Source of the DNA: Yinghuangia aomiensis
GTDB taxonomy: Bacteria > Actinomycetota > Actinomycetes > Streptomycetales > Streptomycetaceae
DNA: 64,000 nt
Assembly (NCBI RefSeq): GCF_039542225.1
Contig: NZ_BAABHS010000011.1
Location: 124,001 to 188,000 of the forward strand
Direction: 5' to 3'
Positions 1-7,864 of this stretch are shown here, one piece after another (the stretch's first letter is position 1; every line of letters begins with the position of its first letter). A program made the position numbers and the translations under genes. Below the pieces are notes generated by a model. That model was not told where the DNA came from and made no database searches. It saw nothing but the letters and a program-made list of their open reading frames with translations.

Positions 1-1
1 G

Positions 2-892
2 TCCCTGGAGGGGTTACCCATCACCCGGACGCTGACCTGGCTCATGCGCCCCGGAGACAGCACGCCCGAGCACATCCTGCGCGCGAACGGGCAGCCGCTC
101 GCCGCGGATTCGATCGCCATGGTGCGGGAAGCCCCATCCCGCCAACGCTCCGGAGTATTCGGGGTCGCGGCGCAGATCGCGTCTCCCCTCACGGTGCCTT
201 CGGTCACGGAATGGGTCACCCCCGGAAGCAACCCGAGACGCCCCGAGTTCCGGCACGCCGACTTCGCGCAACGCGACGACGCGACGATCTACCTGCTGTC
301 GGAGGAGACGGAACGCGCCGCCGCGCCCTTCCTGATCGGGCTGGTGTCGGCGCTCGCCTACGCCGTCGAAGGGCGGGCGATCGAGAGCCCCGGCGGACGG
401 CTCGCGGTGCCCGCGCTCTTCGTCCTCGACGAAGCCGCGAACGTCTGCCCGTGGCACGAACTCCCCTTCCTCTACAGCCACTACGGGTCGCGCGGAATCG
501 TGATGATGACCGTCCTGCAATCGTGGGCCCAAGGCGTCGGTGTCTGGGGCGAAGCAGGGATGGCCTCGATGTGGGGTGCGGCGAACGTCCGTGTATACGG
601 CGGAGGTTCCGCCGACACCCGGTTCCTCCACGATCTCGCGCAGACCACGCCCAGGTTCGAGCCGCAGACCGTCGCGACCAGCCGTTCCGCGGGCCGGATC
701 TTCGGAGGATCCGTCACACACGCATCACGCAGCGAACCCGTGCTGGACGCCGCCGACCTCTTCCGCCTGCCCCGCGGCCGGGCCCTCGTCCAAGTGAGCG
801 GCGGTCCGCCGATGCTGGCCCGGACGATCCCTTGGTGGGACGGCCCCTACGCCGCGGAGATCCGCCGCTCCCTGGCCAAGTACGCGCCGTGA
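2..892 (+). CDS. TraD/VirD4-like conjugation ATPase, C-terminal part (cut by window edge)
   Basis: The reading frame is open from base 2 and no start is visible, so the N-terminal part lies outside the window. The 297 visible residues contain a Walker-B-like stretch, FVLDEAANVCPW, followed by a segment (SRGIVMMTVLQSWAQG) and an NVRVYGGGSADT segment resembling the sensor/arginine region of the VirD4/TraG/TraD coupling ATPases. Those proteins feed DNA to a conjugation pore at the membrane. This is therefore probably the C-terminal motor domain of a type IV coupling protein from an integrated conjugative element or linear-plasmid transfer region. No other transfer gene follows, so it is either the last gene of an element or an isolated remnant. 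The family call rests on motifs only. Confidence 0.7.
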   Translation, partial: SLEGLPITRTLTWLMRPGDSTPEHILRANGQPLAADSIAMVREAPSRQRSGVFGVAAQIASPLTVPSVTEWVTPGSNPRRPEFRHADFAQRDDATIYLLSEETERAAAPFLIGLVSALAYAVEGRAIESPGGRLAVPALFVLDEAANVCPWHELPFLYSHYGSRGIVMMTVLQSWAQGVGVWGEAGMASMWGAANVRVYGGGSADTRFLHDLAQTTPRFEPQTVATSRSAGRIFGGSVTHASRSEPVLDAADLFRLPRGRALVQVSGGPPMLARTIPWWDGPYAAEIRRSLAKYAP

Positions 893-1072
893 CCGCCCAC
901 GTGCCGCAGCGACCCGACCGAACCCGCGGCCCGCCCCGACCGGCGCACCCGGCAGACCCCGCACACCGGTCAGACCCGGCACACCCGCCGCACCTGGCAC
1001 CCCCACACACCCGGCACCCCCCACACACCCGACCCGCCCACCGATTCCGCGCTCTTCCGAGGACTCCCACAC
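893..1072. repeat. Low-complexity CACCCGGCA-type repeat spacer
   Basis: The stretch between the coupling-protein gene and the cysteine dioxygenase gene is a degenerate tandem array of ACCCGGCAC/CACACCC words, clearest from about 947 to 1040. No promoter or hairpin is obvious in it. Confidence 0.5.
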
Positions 1073-1621
1073 ATGTCGCACCACACCACCGTCGCGGGCG
1101 AACTGTCCGCTGCCCCGGCCGATCCGACGTCGCCCGCGCCCGCGGTACGCCCGATCGACATCGTCGCCGGGTACGCCCGACAAGCCGCCGCTTCGCTGCA
1201 TACCGTCGAGTTCGACCCGGTCTCACGCTGGTACCGCCGCCTGCACGCAGCCGACGACCACGAGGTATGGCTGCTGAGCTGGCTGCCCGGCCAGGGCACC
1301 GGACTGCACGACCACGGCGGGTCGTCCGGCGCGTTCACGGTCGTCGCGGGCACGCTGCACGAACGCTCGCTGATCGCCACGCCCCGGGGACGAGGAGCCG
1401 CGCGCGAACGGCTCCTCGTCCCCGGCGCGACACGGGCGTTCGGGCAGGGCTACATCCACCAAGTCACCAATACGGGAACCGAGCCGGCCGTGAGTGTGCA
1501 CGTCTACGCACCGCGGCTGACCGCCATGACGATCTTCGAGAGCGACGCCGGCGTGCTCGGCCGCCCGGGCACCGGGCCGTTGACCCGACTGCGCGTCGAG
1601 CGGTCCGGAGAAGACTGGTGA
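1073..1621 (+). CDS. Cysteine dioxygenase family protein
   Basis: This 182-residue cupin belongs to the actinobacterial cysteine dioxygenase family. The family oxidises cysteine thiol to cysteine sulfinate using non-haem Fe(II) and O2. The predicted facial triad is visible: His79 and His81 in GLHDHGGSSG, and His129 in GYIHQVTN. The start is the ATG after the repeat spacer. Its stop overlaps the GTG start of the rhodanese gene (GTGA), so the two are translationally coupled. The pairing fits sulfur handling: a thiol dioxygenase with a sulfurtransferase. The first 25 residues are Ala/Pro-rich and probably disordered. The family is well supported, but the exact substrate (cysteine or another thiol) cannot be settled from sequence. 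Confidence 0.85.
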   Translation: MSHHTTVAGELSAAPADPTSPAPAVRPIDIVAGYARQAAASLHTVEFDPVSRWYRRLHAADDHEVWLLSWLPGQGTGLHDHGGSSGAFTVVAGTLHERSLIATPRGRGAARERLLVPGATRAFGQGYIHQVTNTGTEPAVSVHVYAPRLTAMTIFESDAGVLGRPGTGPLTRLRVERSGEDW

Positions 1622-2118
1622 CCGCGGCGGACCAGGCCGGGTACCCCACGCCCGAAGACGACCCGGTGACCGCGGAGCGCGGCTTTCCACCGCCTCCCCA
1701 CCACGGCCGGGCCCGCGGCGTCGACGCGCTGCTGGCCGCGGCGCGTACCCGATACGCACGTGTGGACGTCCGGCAGGCGTACGACGAGTTCCACAACCAC
1801 GGTGCCGTGCTCGTCGACACCCGCATTGCCGGGCAACGCGCCGCCGACGGCACCGTCCCGGGCGCGCTCGTCGTCGAACGCAACCATCTGGAATGGCGGT
1901 TCGACCCGGAGTGCGACGCGCGCCTGCCCGAGGCGGCCGGCTACGGCGTCCGGATCATCCTGCTGTGCGACGAGGGCTACGCGTCGAGCCTTGCCGCGGC
2001 CTCATTGCTGGACCTGGGACTGTTCCGGGCCACCGATGTGGTCGGCGGATTCCAGGCGTGGCGGGCGGCCGGACTGCCCGTCGCCGCGCCGGACGGCTCC
2101 GCGCCGGGCGTCGGCTGA
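1618..2118 (+). CDS. Rhodanese-like sulfurtransferase
   Basis: The protein has 166 residues from the GTG that overlaps the stop of the upstream cysteine dioxygenase; a second GTG at 1666 is possible. A single rhodanese fold occupies about residues 50-155. The active-site loop has the expected catalytic cysteine, Cys117, in LLCDEGYASS. The C-terminal element DVVGGFQAWRAAGLPV is the typical end of the fold. Rhodaneses move sulfane sulfur through a cysteine persulfide. The tight coupling to a thiol dioxygenase suggests joint processing of cysteine-derived sulfur. No signal peptide is seen, so it should be cytoplasmic. Confidence 0.85.
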   Translation: MTAADQAGYPTPEDDPVTAERGFPPPPHHGRARGVDALLAAARTRYARVDVRQAYDEFHNHGAVLVDTRIAGQRAADGTVPGALVVERNHLEWRFDPECDARLPEAAGYGVRIILLCDEGYASSLAAASLLDLGLFRATDVVGGFQAWRAAGLPVAAPDGSAPGVG

Positions 2119-2277
2119 GGGCGTTCGCCCCGAGTCGGCCAACCCCGCCGTTTCGGGCCGCGGTCGACTGAAGCGGCGGGTAGTTTCGAGGCGGGCCGTC
2201 GCGCGCGGACCTGCCCGGGGAGGGGCGGGTCCGCGCGACCGCGGCGGCTGTTGACGCCTAACCCGGGGGTAACCACG

Positions 2278-3105
2278 GTGCATTTCCGCATGTCCGCCGC
2301 CAGAGTGGCGGCCGTACCGCTGCTGGCGCTGACCGGCGTGACCGCCTGCGCATCCGACGGCAAGCCCGCGGCGAGGACCGCGCAGTCGCCGCCCTCGCAG
2401 GACGACAAGACAGACGACAAGAAGGACGAGAAGGACGAGAAGAAGGGTGAGTTTCGGGGTGACAAGCCCGTGTTCGTCCCGACGAATGAGCAAACCGCCG
2501 AGGTGATGCTCACAGCCGAGGAGGCCCCGCGCGGTTACGAGGCCGGGCCCGTGAACAAGCTGTTCGTGGCGTGGAGCGGAAACTACCGGGTCACGCCCGA
2601 GGCGTGCACGGGAGTCATCGACGACAGTCTGACCAGGGGCCTGGTGGGAAGCATGCGCTTCTACGCGGAGAAGGGCACTGCCGAGGACGGCGTGTGGATC
2701 AACGTGTTCGGCGGCGACCACGACGACCTCGTCAAGCGGCTCGACGACTTGGCTGCCGCCGTCGAGGGCTGCACCTCGTTCCAGGAGTCCAACGGCACCG
2801 ACTGGTGGGACTACAAGGTGGGCGACGTCCGGCGGGGGACGTACGGGCCGGGCAGCGTGAGCTATCGGTTCACCTACGTCGAAGGGACCCTCGTGGTCGA
2901 CAAATACCGCGTGCTGACCGTCGACGGCACGGTGGCCGTGGACGTGACCTCGGAGGCCGAGGCCAAGTCCGGCAAGCCCGATGAGCCCATCGGCTTCGTC
3001 AACGCCCAGCGCGACAAGATCGGCCGCGCGAACTGGACGGCTGGTGTGCCGACGTCCGGCACGAGCACCAAGCCGTCTGCCGCTGGGCCGAGCAAGACGC
3101 CGTAG
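2278..3105 (+). CDS. Putative lipoprotein with charged linker
   Basis: This 275-residue protein has a lipoprotein signal peptide: a short basic start, the hydrophobic stretch VAAVPLLALTGV, then the lipobox VTAC. A strongly charged D/K/E linker follows (DDKTDDKKDEKDEKKGE), then a soluble domain of about 190 residues with aromatic motifs such as GTDWWDYK. The GTG at 2278 is chosen because a GGGGG purine tract lies 8 bases upstream. A TTG at 2251 and an ATG at 2290 are the alternatives. The soluble domain resembles actinobacterial extracytoplasmic sensor-type lipoproteins, but I cannot name a family. It stands alone; neither neighbour suggests a function. Confidence 0.7.
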   Translation: MHFRMSAARVAAVPLLALTGVTACASDGKPAARTAQSPPSQDDKTDDKKDEKDEKKGEFRGDKPVFVPTNEQTAEVMLTAEEAPRGYEAGPVNKLFVAWSGNYRVTPEACTGVIDDSLTRGLVGSMRFYAEKGTAEDGVWINVFGGDHDDLVKRLDDLAAAVEGCTSFQESNGTDWWDYKVGDVRRGTYGPGSVSYRFTYVEGTLVVDKYRVLTVDGTVAVDVTSEAEAKSGKPDEPIGFVNAQRDKIGRANWTAGVPTSGTSTKPSAAGPSKTP

Positions 3106-3277
3106 CCGTAGCGGCGTCCGGCTCTGGGCAGGCGCATGCGGAGCGGTGCGTTTCGTCGACGAGGCCGACGGCGGCGGCCGCCGGGAGCGATCCCGGTGGC
3201 CGCAGCGGTCTTGGTGCTGCCGATCCGCACGCCGGTCTCGACCGTGACCGGTTCGCGGCCTTCGCCACGGACGCCGG

Positions 3278-4186
3278 TCAGGCTCCGTTCCGTTCCGTCT
3301 CCCGCAACGCCGTGCCCGTGGCGGAGTCGGGGTGGCCGGCGAGTTCCTCCGGGGTGCCCTCGAAGAGGACGCGGCCGCTATGCCGGCCGGGGCCCGGGCC
3401 GAGGTCGACGATCCGGTCCGCGCGGCGGATGACCGTCAGGTTGTGCTCGATCACGACGACGGTGTTGCCGGTGTCGACCAGGCGGTCCAGGACGCCGAGC
3501 AGGGTGTCGATGTCGTCGAGGTGGAGGCCGGTGGTGGGTTCGTCGAGGACGTACAGCATCTCGCCTGTGGCCGACCGCAGTTCCTTGGCGATCTTGAGGC
3601 GCTGGCACTCGCCGCCGGAGAGCGTGGAGAGCGGCTGTCCGAGGGTGAGGTAGCCGAGGCCGACCTCCGCGATGTGGCGGAGTGCGCCGCGGATGACCGG
3701 GACGTCGAGGCGGTCGCGGGCCTCAGCGACCGTCAGGGCCTCGACGTCCGCGATCGTGAGGCCGTCGACGGTGTAGGCGAGCGCCTTGTCGTTGAACTTG
3801 CCTCCGCCGCAGGCCTCGCAGGGTGCGGAGTGGCCGTCCATGAACGCGAGGTCGGTGAACACGACGCCGGTGCCCCTGCATTCCGGGCAGGCACCGGCGG
3901 AGTTCGCGCTGAACAGCCCGGCGTCCACGCCGTGCGTCTTCGCGAAGAGCTTGCGGATGGCCGGGCCGATGCCGGTGTAGGTGATCGGGGTCGAGCGGCG
4001 GTTCGTGGACACCGCCCGCTGGGTGATCGCCGTCGCGGTGTGCTGCGCGAGCAACTCGGCGAGCAGGCTGGACTTTTCGGAGCCCGCGACGCCGGTGACC
4101 ACGGTCAGGATCCCGGCCGGCAGGTCGACCGTGACGCCGCGCAGGTTGTGGCGGCGGGCGTCGGCGATACGGAACGGGCGGCCGGT
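3278..4186 (-). pseudogene. UvrA-like ABC ATPase, C-terminal fragment
   Basis: The frame encodes the second half of a UvrA-family protein. It contains a zinc-binding CPECRGTG...CEACGGGKF insertion, a LSGGECQRL signature, the Walker B LYVLDEPTTGL, and the switch histidine in VVVIEHN. UvrA paralogues of this drug-resistance type usually exceed 700 residues; here homology starts only about 300 residues from the end, near GRPFRIADARRHNLRG. The Walker A region reads GVAGSEKSS, with Glu in place of the essential glycine, so ATP binding is probably lost. The 5' end abuts the similarly truncated WYL regulator fragment. I read it as a decayed remnant. Confidence 0.75.
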
Positions 4187-4213
4187 CGACGCGCGGCGGC
4201 GCGTCGCGCGCGG

Positions 4214-4718
4214 AGCCCGGCGGATCGGATTCGCGTACACGGCGGCCGACGGGGCCGAGTCGGCGCGGCGGGTGGAGCCGTACCGCCAAGTCCTGATGCG
4301 GCGCCGGTGGTACCTGCTCGGCTGGGACCTCGACCGCGCGGACTGGCGCACCTTCCGCCTCGACCGGGTGCGCGAACCCGTGCCCGCGGGAGCGCTGTTC
4401 GCGCCGAGGCCGCTGCCCGCGGAGACGGCCTACGCCTACCTCCGCGCCGAGATGACCGCGCCCCGGCACCGGGTGGCCGTGACCGTGGAGGCCCCGGCGG
4501 ACCGGGTCGCCGACCGGTTCAAGTACGACGAGCAGGCGGTGGTCGAACCGCTGGGGGAGCAGCGGTGCCGGGTGGTGACACGGGTGGACTCGTTCGAATG
4601 GCTCGTCTTGGTGGTGGGGCTGCTGGACGTCGATTTCGTGGTCGAGGAGCCCCGCGCGTTCGCGGACCGGTGCCGGGCTATGGGAGGGCGGCTGAAGCGG
4701 GCGGGTAGCGGCGGCTGA
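4214..4718 (+). pseudogene. WYL-domain transcriptional regulator, C-terminal fragment
   Basis: From about 4214 the frame encodes the WYL ligand-sensing domain and C-terminal extension of a YafY-type regulator. The diagnostic run RRRWYLLGWDLDRADWR is intact, followed by RVADRFKYDEQAV. The N-terminal winged-helix DNA-binding part, about 140 residues in this family, is missing. Homology begins abruptly at RRIGFAYTAADG, within about 30 bases of where the UvrA-like remnant on the other strand begins. The open frame upstream is just the antisense of that remnant. This looks like the survivor of a divergent gene pair whose 5' halves were deleted together. Confidence 0.75.
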
Positions 4719-4732
4719 CGGGCGGGCCGCCT

Positions 4733-4769
4733 GGGCCGTGCCCGGGGCGGAGTGCCCCGGGCACGGCCC
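4733..4769. terminator. Strong bidirectional hairpin
   Basis: A perfect 16-bp GC-rich inverted repeat (arms 4733-4748 and 4754-4769, loop GGAGT) lies just after the WYL remnant's stop and before the minus-strand remnant at 4790. Its placement suits termination from either side. Confidence 0.75.
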
Positions 4770-4789
4770 GGTGGTGTTCGGCGGGGCTG

Positions 4790-4939
4790 TCAGGACGCGG
4801 GCATCCAGGGGCTCCACGCCGTGAACGGGAGCGTGCTCGACAGTTCGGGGTTCTGGGCGGTGCCGACCACCCGGAGGCCGATTCCGAACTCGCCGGTCGA
4901 GGCGCCCCACAGGTGCTCGGTACCCGACGGCAGCGTCAC
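4790..4939 (-). pseudogene. C-terminal gene remnant, family unknown
   Basis: The minus-strand frame ends in a natural-looking C-terminus (STLPFTAWSPWMPAS) after VTLPSGTEHLWGAS. It has no credible start or ribosome binding site; the only in-frame start is a TTG at 5029. It sits against a strong terminator hairpin, as the 3' end of a gene would. I do not recognise the family. Confidence 0.3.
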
Positions 4940-5100
4940 CGGGGTCGCCGGCCGGCCGGGGCGGTCGGGCAGCCGCCCGCCATGTACCTGTGCCTCCCGG
5001 CGTTGTCGTTCCGAACGGGGGCCGATCAACGACCCACCCGTGCTTCACGACGCGCCGAGCGGAACTGGACGTCACACGACTTCGTGGAAGCCGGAGCTGC

Positions 5101-5295
5101 CTACCGAGGGCTTTCCGGCTTCACCGCGGCAATCAGCGACGCCCACTCGGCCCGGCGGAAGAGCAGGGTCGGAGAGTCGGCGAGCTTGCTGTCCCGCACG
5201 GGCACGACGGCCGGAAACGAGGGCGAGACTTCGAGGCAGGCCCCGCCATCCCCGTTGCTGTGCGAGGACTTGAACCAGATGGCATCAGCGCTCAC
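5101..5295 (-). CDS. DUF397 domain protein (second copy)
   Basis: A 64-residue DUF397 protein with the family core WFKSSHSNGDGGACLEV and a C-terminal W(A/x)SLIAAVK segment. The GTG start overlaps the stop of the preceding DUF397 gene (GTGA), so it is the third gene of an XRE-DUF397-DUF397 operon. DUF397 proteins in Streptomyces sit beside XRE/DUF5753 regulators (the WhiJ/AbaA-like arrangement linked to development and antibiotic control). They are thought to modulate the regulator. It is close in sequence to the upstream copy, indicating a recent tandem duplication. Confidence 0.85.
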   Translation of the reverse strand: MSADAIWFKSSHSNGDGGACLEVSPSFPAVVPVRDSKLADSPTLLFRRAEWASLIAAVKPESPR

Positions 5296-5483
5296 GCGGG
5301 TTCCTTCATCGCCGAGACGAGTGCTGCCCAGCCCGCGTGCGAGAAGACCAGTGTGGGTGAGGCACTGAGCTTGCTGTCTCGCACGGGGACCATGGCCGGG
5401 AACGAGGGCGAGACCTCGAGGCAGTCTCCGCCGTCCCCGTTGCTGTGCGAGGACTTGAACCAGATGGCGCGGGCGGCGTTCAT
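5292..5483 (-). CDS. DUF397 domain protein (first copy)
   Basis: A 63-residue DUF397 protein. The ATG at 5483 overlaps the stop of the XRE regulator by four bases (ATGA). The core is almost identical to the following copy (WFKSSHSNGDGG then CLEVSPSFPA), with differences concentrated after VPVRDSKL. The two copies sit head to tail and are translationally coupled, so they should be made in similar amounts with the regulator. By family precedent it is a small partner of the neighbouring XRE protein. No DNA-binding or catalytic motif is visible. Confidence 0.85.
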   Translation of the reverse strand: MNAARAIWFKSSHSNGDGGDCLEVSPSFPAMVPVRDSKLSASPTLVFSHAGWAALVSAMKEPA

Positions 5484-6310
5484 GGCCGATACGTCCTTAC
5501 TGCCGATGCGATCAGTGTCAGGGACGCCTTCGGGGACAGCGCGGCAGCCCTGGCGTGATCGTAGGACCTCAAGTACTTGGCCACCAGTGCCGGTTCTTCG
5601 ATGAGTTGTCCGGTGTGGGCACTCTCGTTGTAGATGATCGGCGGACTGTCGGCAAAGGTCATGGCGATTGTGAGGCCGCCCATGAGCGGGTGGGGGCCCG
5701 CGCTCGATGGCATCACTTGAAGGACCACCCGCGGGTGGTCGGCGGCGAGATCGCGGAGGTGGGTGAGTTGGGCGGCCATCGTCGGCCCCGAGTCCACCAG
5801 GATGCCGAAGCATGTCTCGTGGATGATCGCCCAGAACTCGGGCGCGTCCTCGCGGTCGAGCAGCAGGCTTCGGTCCAGCCGAGCCCGGACACGTGACTCG
5901 ACTTGCGCCGGTGCGGCGTAGGGGAGCGACGCTCGAATGATGCCGCGCGCGTATGCCTCGGTTTGCAGCAAGCCGGGAACGTGGATGGTCGCGTATTGGC
6001 TGATCGTGGTCGCGAGCAGTTCCAGTTCGGCTACGTCGGCAAAGTAGTCCGCGTGCTTCGACTGCCGTGCCAGTCGGCACAGCCGCTGTAAGTGCTCACC
6101 GCTGCCCAGCACTTGGTCGAAGGCCTTCGACAACTCGGGCTGCGGTTGGCGCACCGCCGCCTCGAACTGGCCGATGTAGGCGCCGGAGCAGAAGGCCAGT
6201 TCGCCCAGCGCGTCTTGGGTGAGTCCGGCGGCCTCGCGGAGGCGGCGCAGCTCGGCGCCGTAGAAGGCCCTGGCGGAAACGTACGGGTCCAAGTCCTTGC
6301 TCGCAGGCAT
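5480..6310 (-). CDS. XRE-family regulator with DUF5753 domain
   Basis: This 276-residue protein has an N-terminal helix-turn-helix (about residues 15-70; ELRRLREAAGLTQDALGELA, then GAYIGQFEAAVRQP). A DUF5753-type ligand or partner domain fills the rest (IHVPGLLQTEAYAR, LMGGLTIAMTFADSP, YNESAHTGQLIE). These regulators are abundant in Streptomyces and are nearly always paired with DUF397 genes, two of which follow here in overlapping order. It probably controls its own operon and developmental or secondary-metabolic targets, but no operator was identified. The ATG at 6310 has a purine-rich GAAAGGGGG stretch upstream. Confidence 0.9.
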   Translation of the reverse strand: MPASKDLDPYVSARAFYGAELRRLREAAGLTQDALGELAFCSGAYIGQFEAAVRQPQPELSKAFDQVLGSGEHLQRLCRLARQSKHADYFADVAELELLATTISQYATIHVPGLLQTEAYARGIIRASLPYAAPAQVESRVRARLDRSLLLDREDAPEFWAIIHETCFGILVDSGPTMAAQLTHLRDLAADHPRVVLQVMPSSAGPHPLMGGLTIAMTFADSPPIIYNESAHTGQLIEEPALVAKYLRSYDHARAAALSPKASLTLIASAVRTYRP

Positions 6311-6429
6311 CGAGGCCCCCTTTCGAAGAGGGCTTCATGCTAACGGCGTTCCGTCACTCCGTGTACTTGTTCGATTACTGCAAGACGTCTGTTGTATCGC
6401 GGAGGGGGATTCGGCCTAGCATCTGCCGG

Positions 6430-6753
6430 ATGCCCTTCTTCGACGACGACGAGCCGGTGTTCAAGAAGCAGAAGTGGGGGGAACCGCGGTATGCCTACAA
6501 CCCGCGGAATCCCGTGGGGATGTTCCTGATCGTCGTGTCGTTGGTTGTCGCGGTGGTGGTGCTGGTGTCGATGAGACACAAGTCGCCGACCGAGTCGAAG
6601 CCCTATGCGCCGTACCCGTCGACGGACTACTCGGCGTTGCTCCGGAGCCTGGAGGCGCAGCGGACGGCGTCGTCGAGCCCCACGGCCACCGTGTCCGCGA
6701 CTGGCACGCCGCGAAGTGCCGCGGCATCGGCGACCACCACGCTGTCCCCGTGA
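6430..6753 (+). CDS. Small single-pass membrane protein
   Basis: A 107-residue protein starting at the ATG MPFFDDDEPVF. A soluble N-terminus of about 30 residues (acidic patch, then KKQKWGEPRYAYNPRNP) precedes one membrane helix, GMFLIVVSLVVAVVVLVSM. A Ser/Thr/Ala-rich tail of about 55 residues follows. The frame extends upstream to 6337, but no better start is evident. The layout predicts one helix with a low-complexity tail outside. I do not recognise a family. Confidence 0.6.
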   Translation: MPFFDDDEPVFKKQKWGEPRYAYNPRNPVGMFLIVVSLVVAVVVLVSMRHKSPTESKPYAPYPSTDYSALLRSLEAQRTASSSPTATVSATGTPRSAAASATTTLSP

Positions 6754-6945
6754 CTTCTCCGGACTGCCGATTGCCGCGTTACCGCTGCGGAACTCCCAGT
6801 CGCGGACAGGAGGGCCCTTGGGCGTGCTCGTCGCCGTGGGCCAGTGGCCGCGAGAACGAACCGCCGTTCTCTCACGCATCGGGGAGCGTGCCGAAAGGTG
6901 CGGGAGGTCGACCGCTCAGAACTCCGGCGTTCCGAGCCGGCACTG

Positions 6946-6969
6946 AACGTTTCCGGCCGGAGCACTAGC
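6946..6969 (+). repeat. Direct repeat copy 1 (24 bp, imperfect)
   Basis: This 24-base sequence matches 7736-7759 at 20 of 24 positions and ends in an identical AGCACTAGC. Together the copies bracket a segment of about 790 bp holding one hypothetical gene. Confidence 0.6.
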
Positions 6970-6998
6970 CAGAAGAACGCTGAAGTCCTGCCTGAGTA

Positions 6999-7427
6999 CT
7001 AGCGGAAGTCTCCTAGGTTGGACCGCTCCCAACGATCGTAATCTCCACGCGAGAGGTACCCATCCGCGCTTCGGAAAATCGGAGCGCCCGGGCCACCGAA
7101 CTCGCTGGTCCCCAAGTAATGCACCTCGGGGTCGTGTACCTCCTGCCCCGCACGCATGTCCCTCACTCGACGCTCCGCACTCAGCGTCATGTCAAGCTTG
7201 GCCTCCCACTGGCGCCAGAGCGTGGCCTTCACGGGGTCCGGAGCGTTGACGCCAGGCTCGCGGAGCTGTACTTGCTCGCTGCGTGCGTGCTGACGCTTGA
7301 GAGCCGGATCCTGGCTCGGCGACGACGCCCGTTCGGCCTCACGAGGCGGCCGGGAACGGGAGCTGCGTGCCGACGGAAGTCCCATCGCTGCCGCACGATG
7401 TGCGCGGGGGACTTGGCCCTCTGCCAT
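6999..7427 (-). CDS. Hypothetical protein, charged and helical
   Basis: A 142-residue protein starting at the ATG at 7427, chosen for a strong AGAAGGAGA ribosome binding site 7-8 bases upstream; a longer frame to 7646 lacks one. The N-terminal third is Arg/Ser/Pro-rich. The rest is charged and probably helical (VKATLWRQWEAKLDMTLSAERRVRDM), ending in aromatic and acidic residues (YDRWERSNLGDFR). No family is recognised. The gene is alone in a segment of visibly lower GC than its neighbours, bracketed by 24-bp direct repeats, which hints at acquisition by transfer. Confidence 0.6.
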   Translation of the reverse strand: MAEGQVPRAHRAAAMGLPSARSSRSRPPREAERASSPSQDPALKRQHARSEQVQLREPGVNAPDPVKATLWRQWEAKLDMTLSAERRVRDMRAGQEVHDPEVHYLGTSEFGGPGAPIFRSADGYLSRGDYDRWERSNLGDFR

Positions 7428-7735
7428 CCGAAGTCTCCTTCTGCGGAAGGCGCTTACGCTACACCCGGAGCACAACGTACGCCCGGGAGATGTCCACAGC
7501 GCGCAACACCCAAGGTGCTTGCTCCCGCTGGGCCTCCGGGTATGGCGGTCGGACCGCACCGGTTTCGCCACGGCAACGACAGTGTGCAGGTGCTCTGGAT
7601 ATCGGGCCGAGCCGACACGTGTTGTGGACAGGGACGGTGCACGCAATCACCGCGAGCTCGTCAACCTCTTGTCGACCACCGGCCAATCTCGCGCGTAGTT
7701 GGCCCCAGCCTTGAAGCCACCCCGGCAACCAGGCA
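7428..7735. other. Lower-GC non-coding stretch
   Basis: This is the 5' region of the hypothetical gene that ends at 7427. Open frames here lack ribosome binding sites and recognisable content. I see no RNA gene or clear promoter hexamers. Confidence 0.4.
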
Positions 7736-7759
7736 AACGATTCCGGTCACAGCACTAGC
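7736..7759 (+). repeat. Direct repeat copy 2 (24 bp, imperfect)
   Basis: Second copy of the 6946-6969 sequence in the same orientation (20 of 24 identical, last nine bases AGCACTAGC identical). Confidence 0.6.
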
Positions 7760-7814
7760 TGAATCCGGTCCGCGTGATTCGGGCTGTTTGCGGCAGCCGG
7801 CAAGGCGCGGACCC

Positions 7815-7851
7815 CCGCCCGACCCGGGCCGTCCCGGGCCGGGGCGGGCGG
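7815..7851. terminator. Hairpin after luciferase-like monooxygenase gene
   Basis: A 13-bp inverted repeat with one mismatch (arms 7815-7827 and 7839-7851) lies just downstream of the minus-strand gene ending at 7865, as a factor-independent terminator or RNA stabiliser would. Confidence 0.55.
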
Positions 7852-7864
7852 AGGCCGTCAGGGG

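Noticed and set aside
211..1617. N-terminal extension of the rhodanese gene
   Set aside because: The frame runs upstream through two other genes, but that part is Arg/Pro-rich shadow; the GTG at 1618 coupled to the preceding stop is the real start.
5101..6310. XRE plus DUF397 set considered as a toxin-antitoxin system
   Set aside because: The regulator is a full-length DUF5753 type and no toxin fold is visible; the arrangement matches the known developmental regulator pairs.
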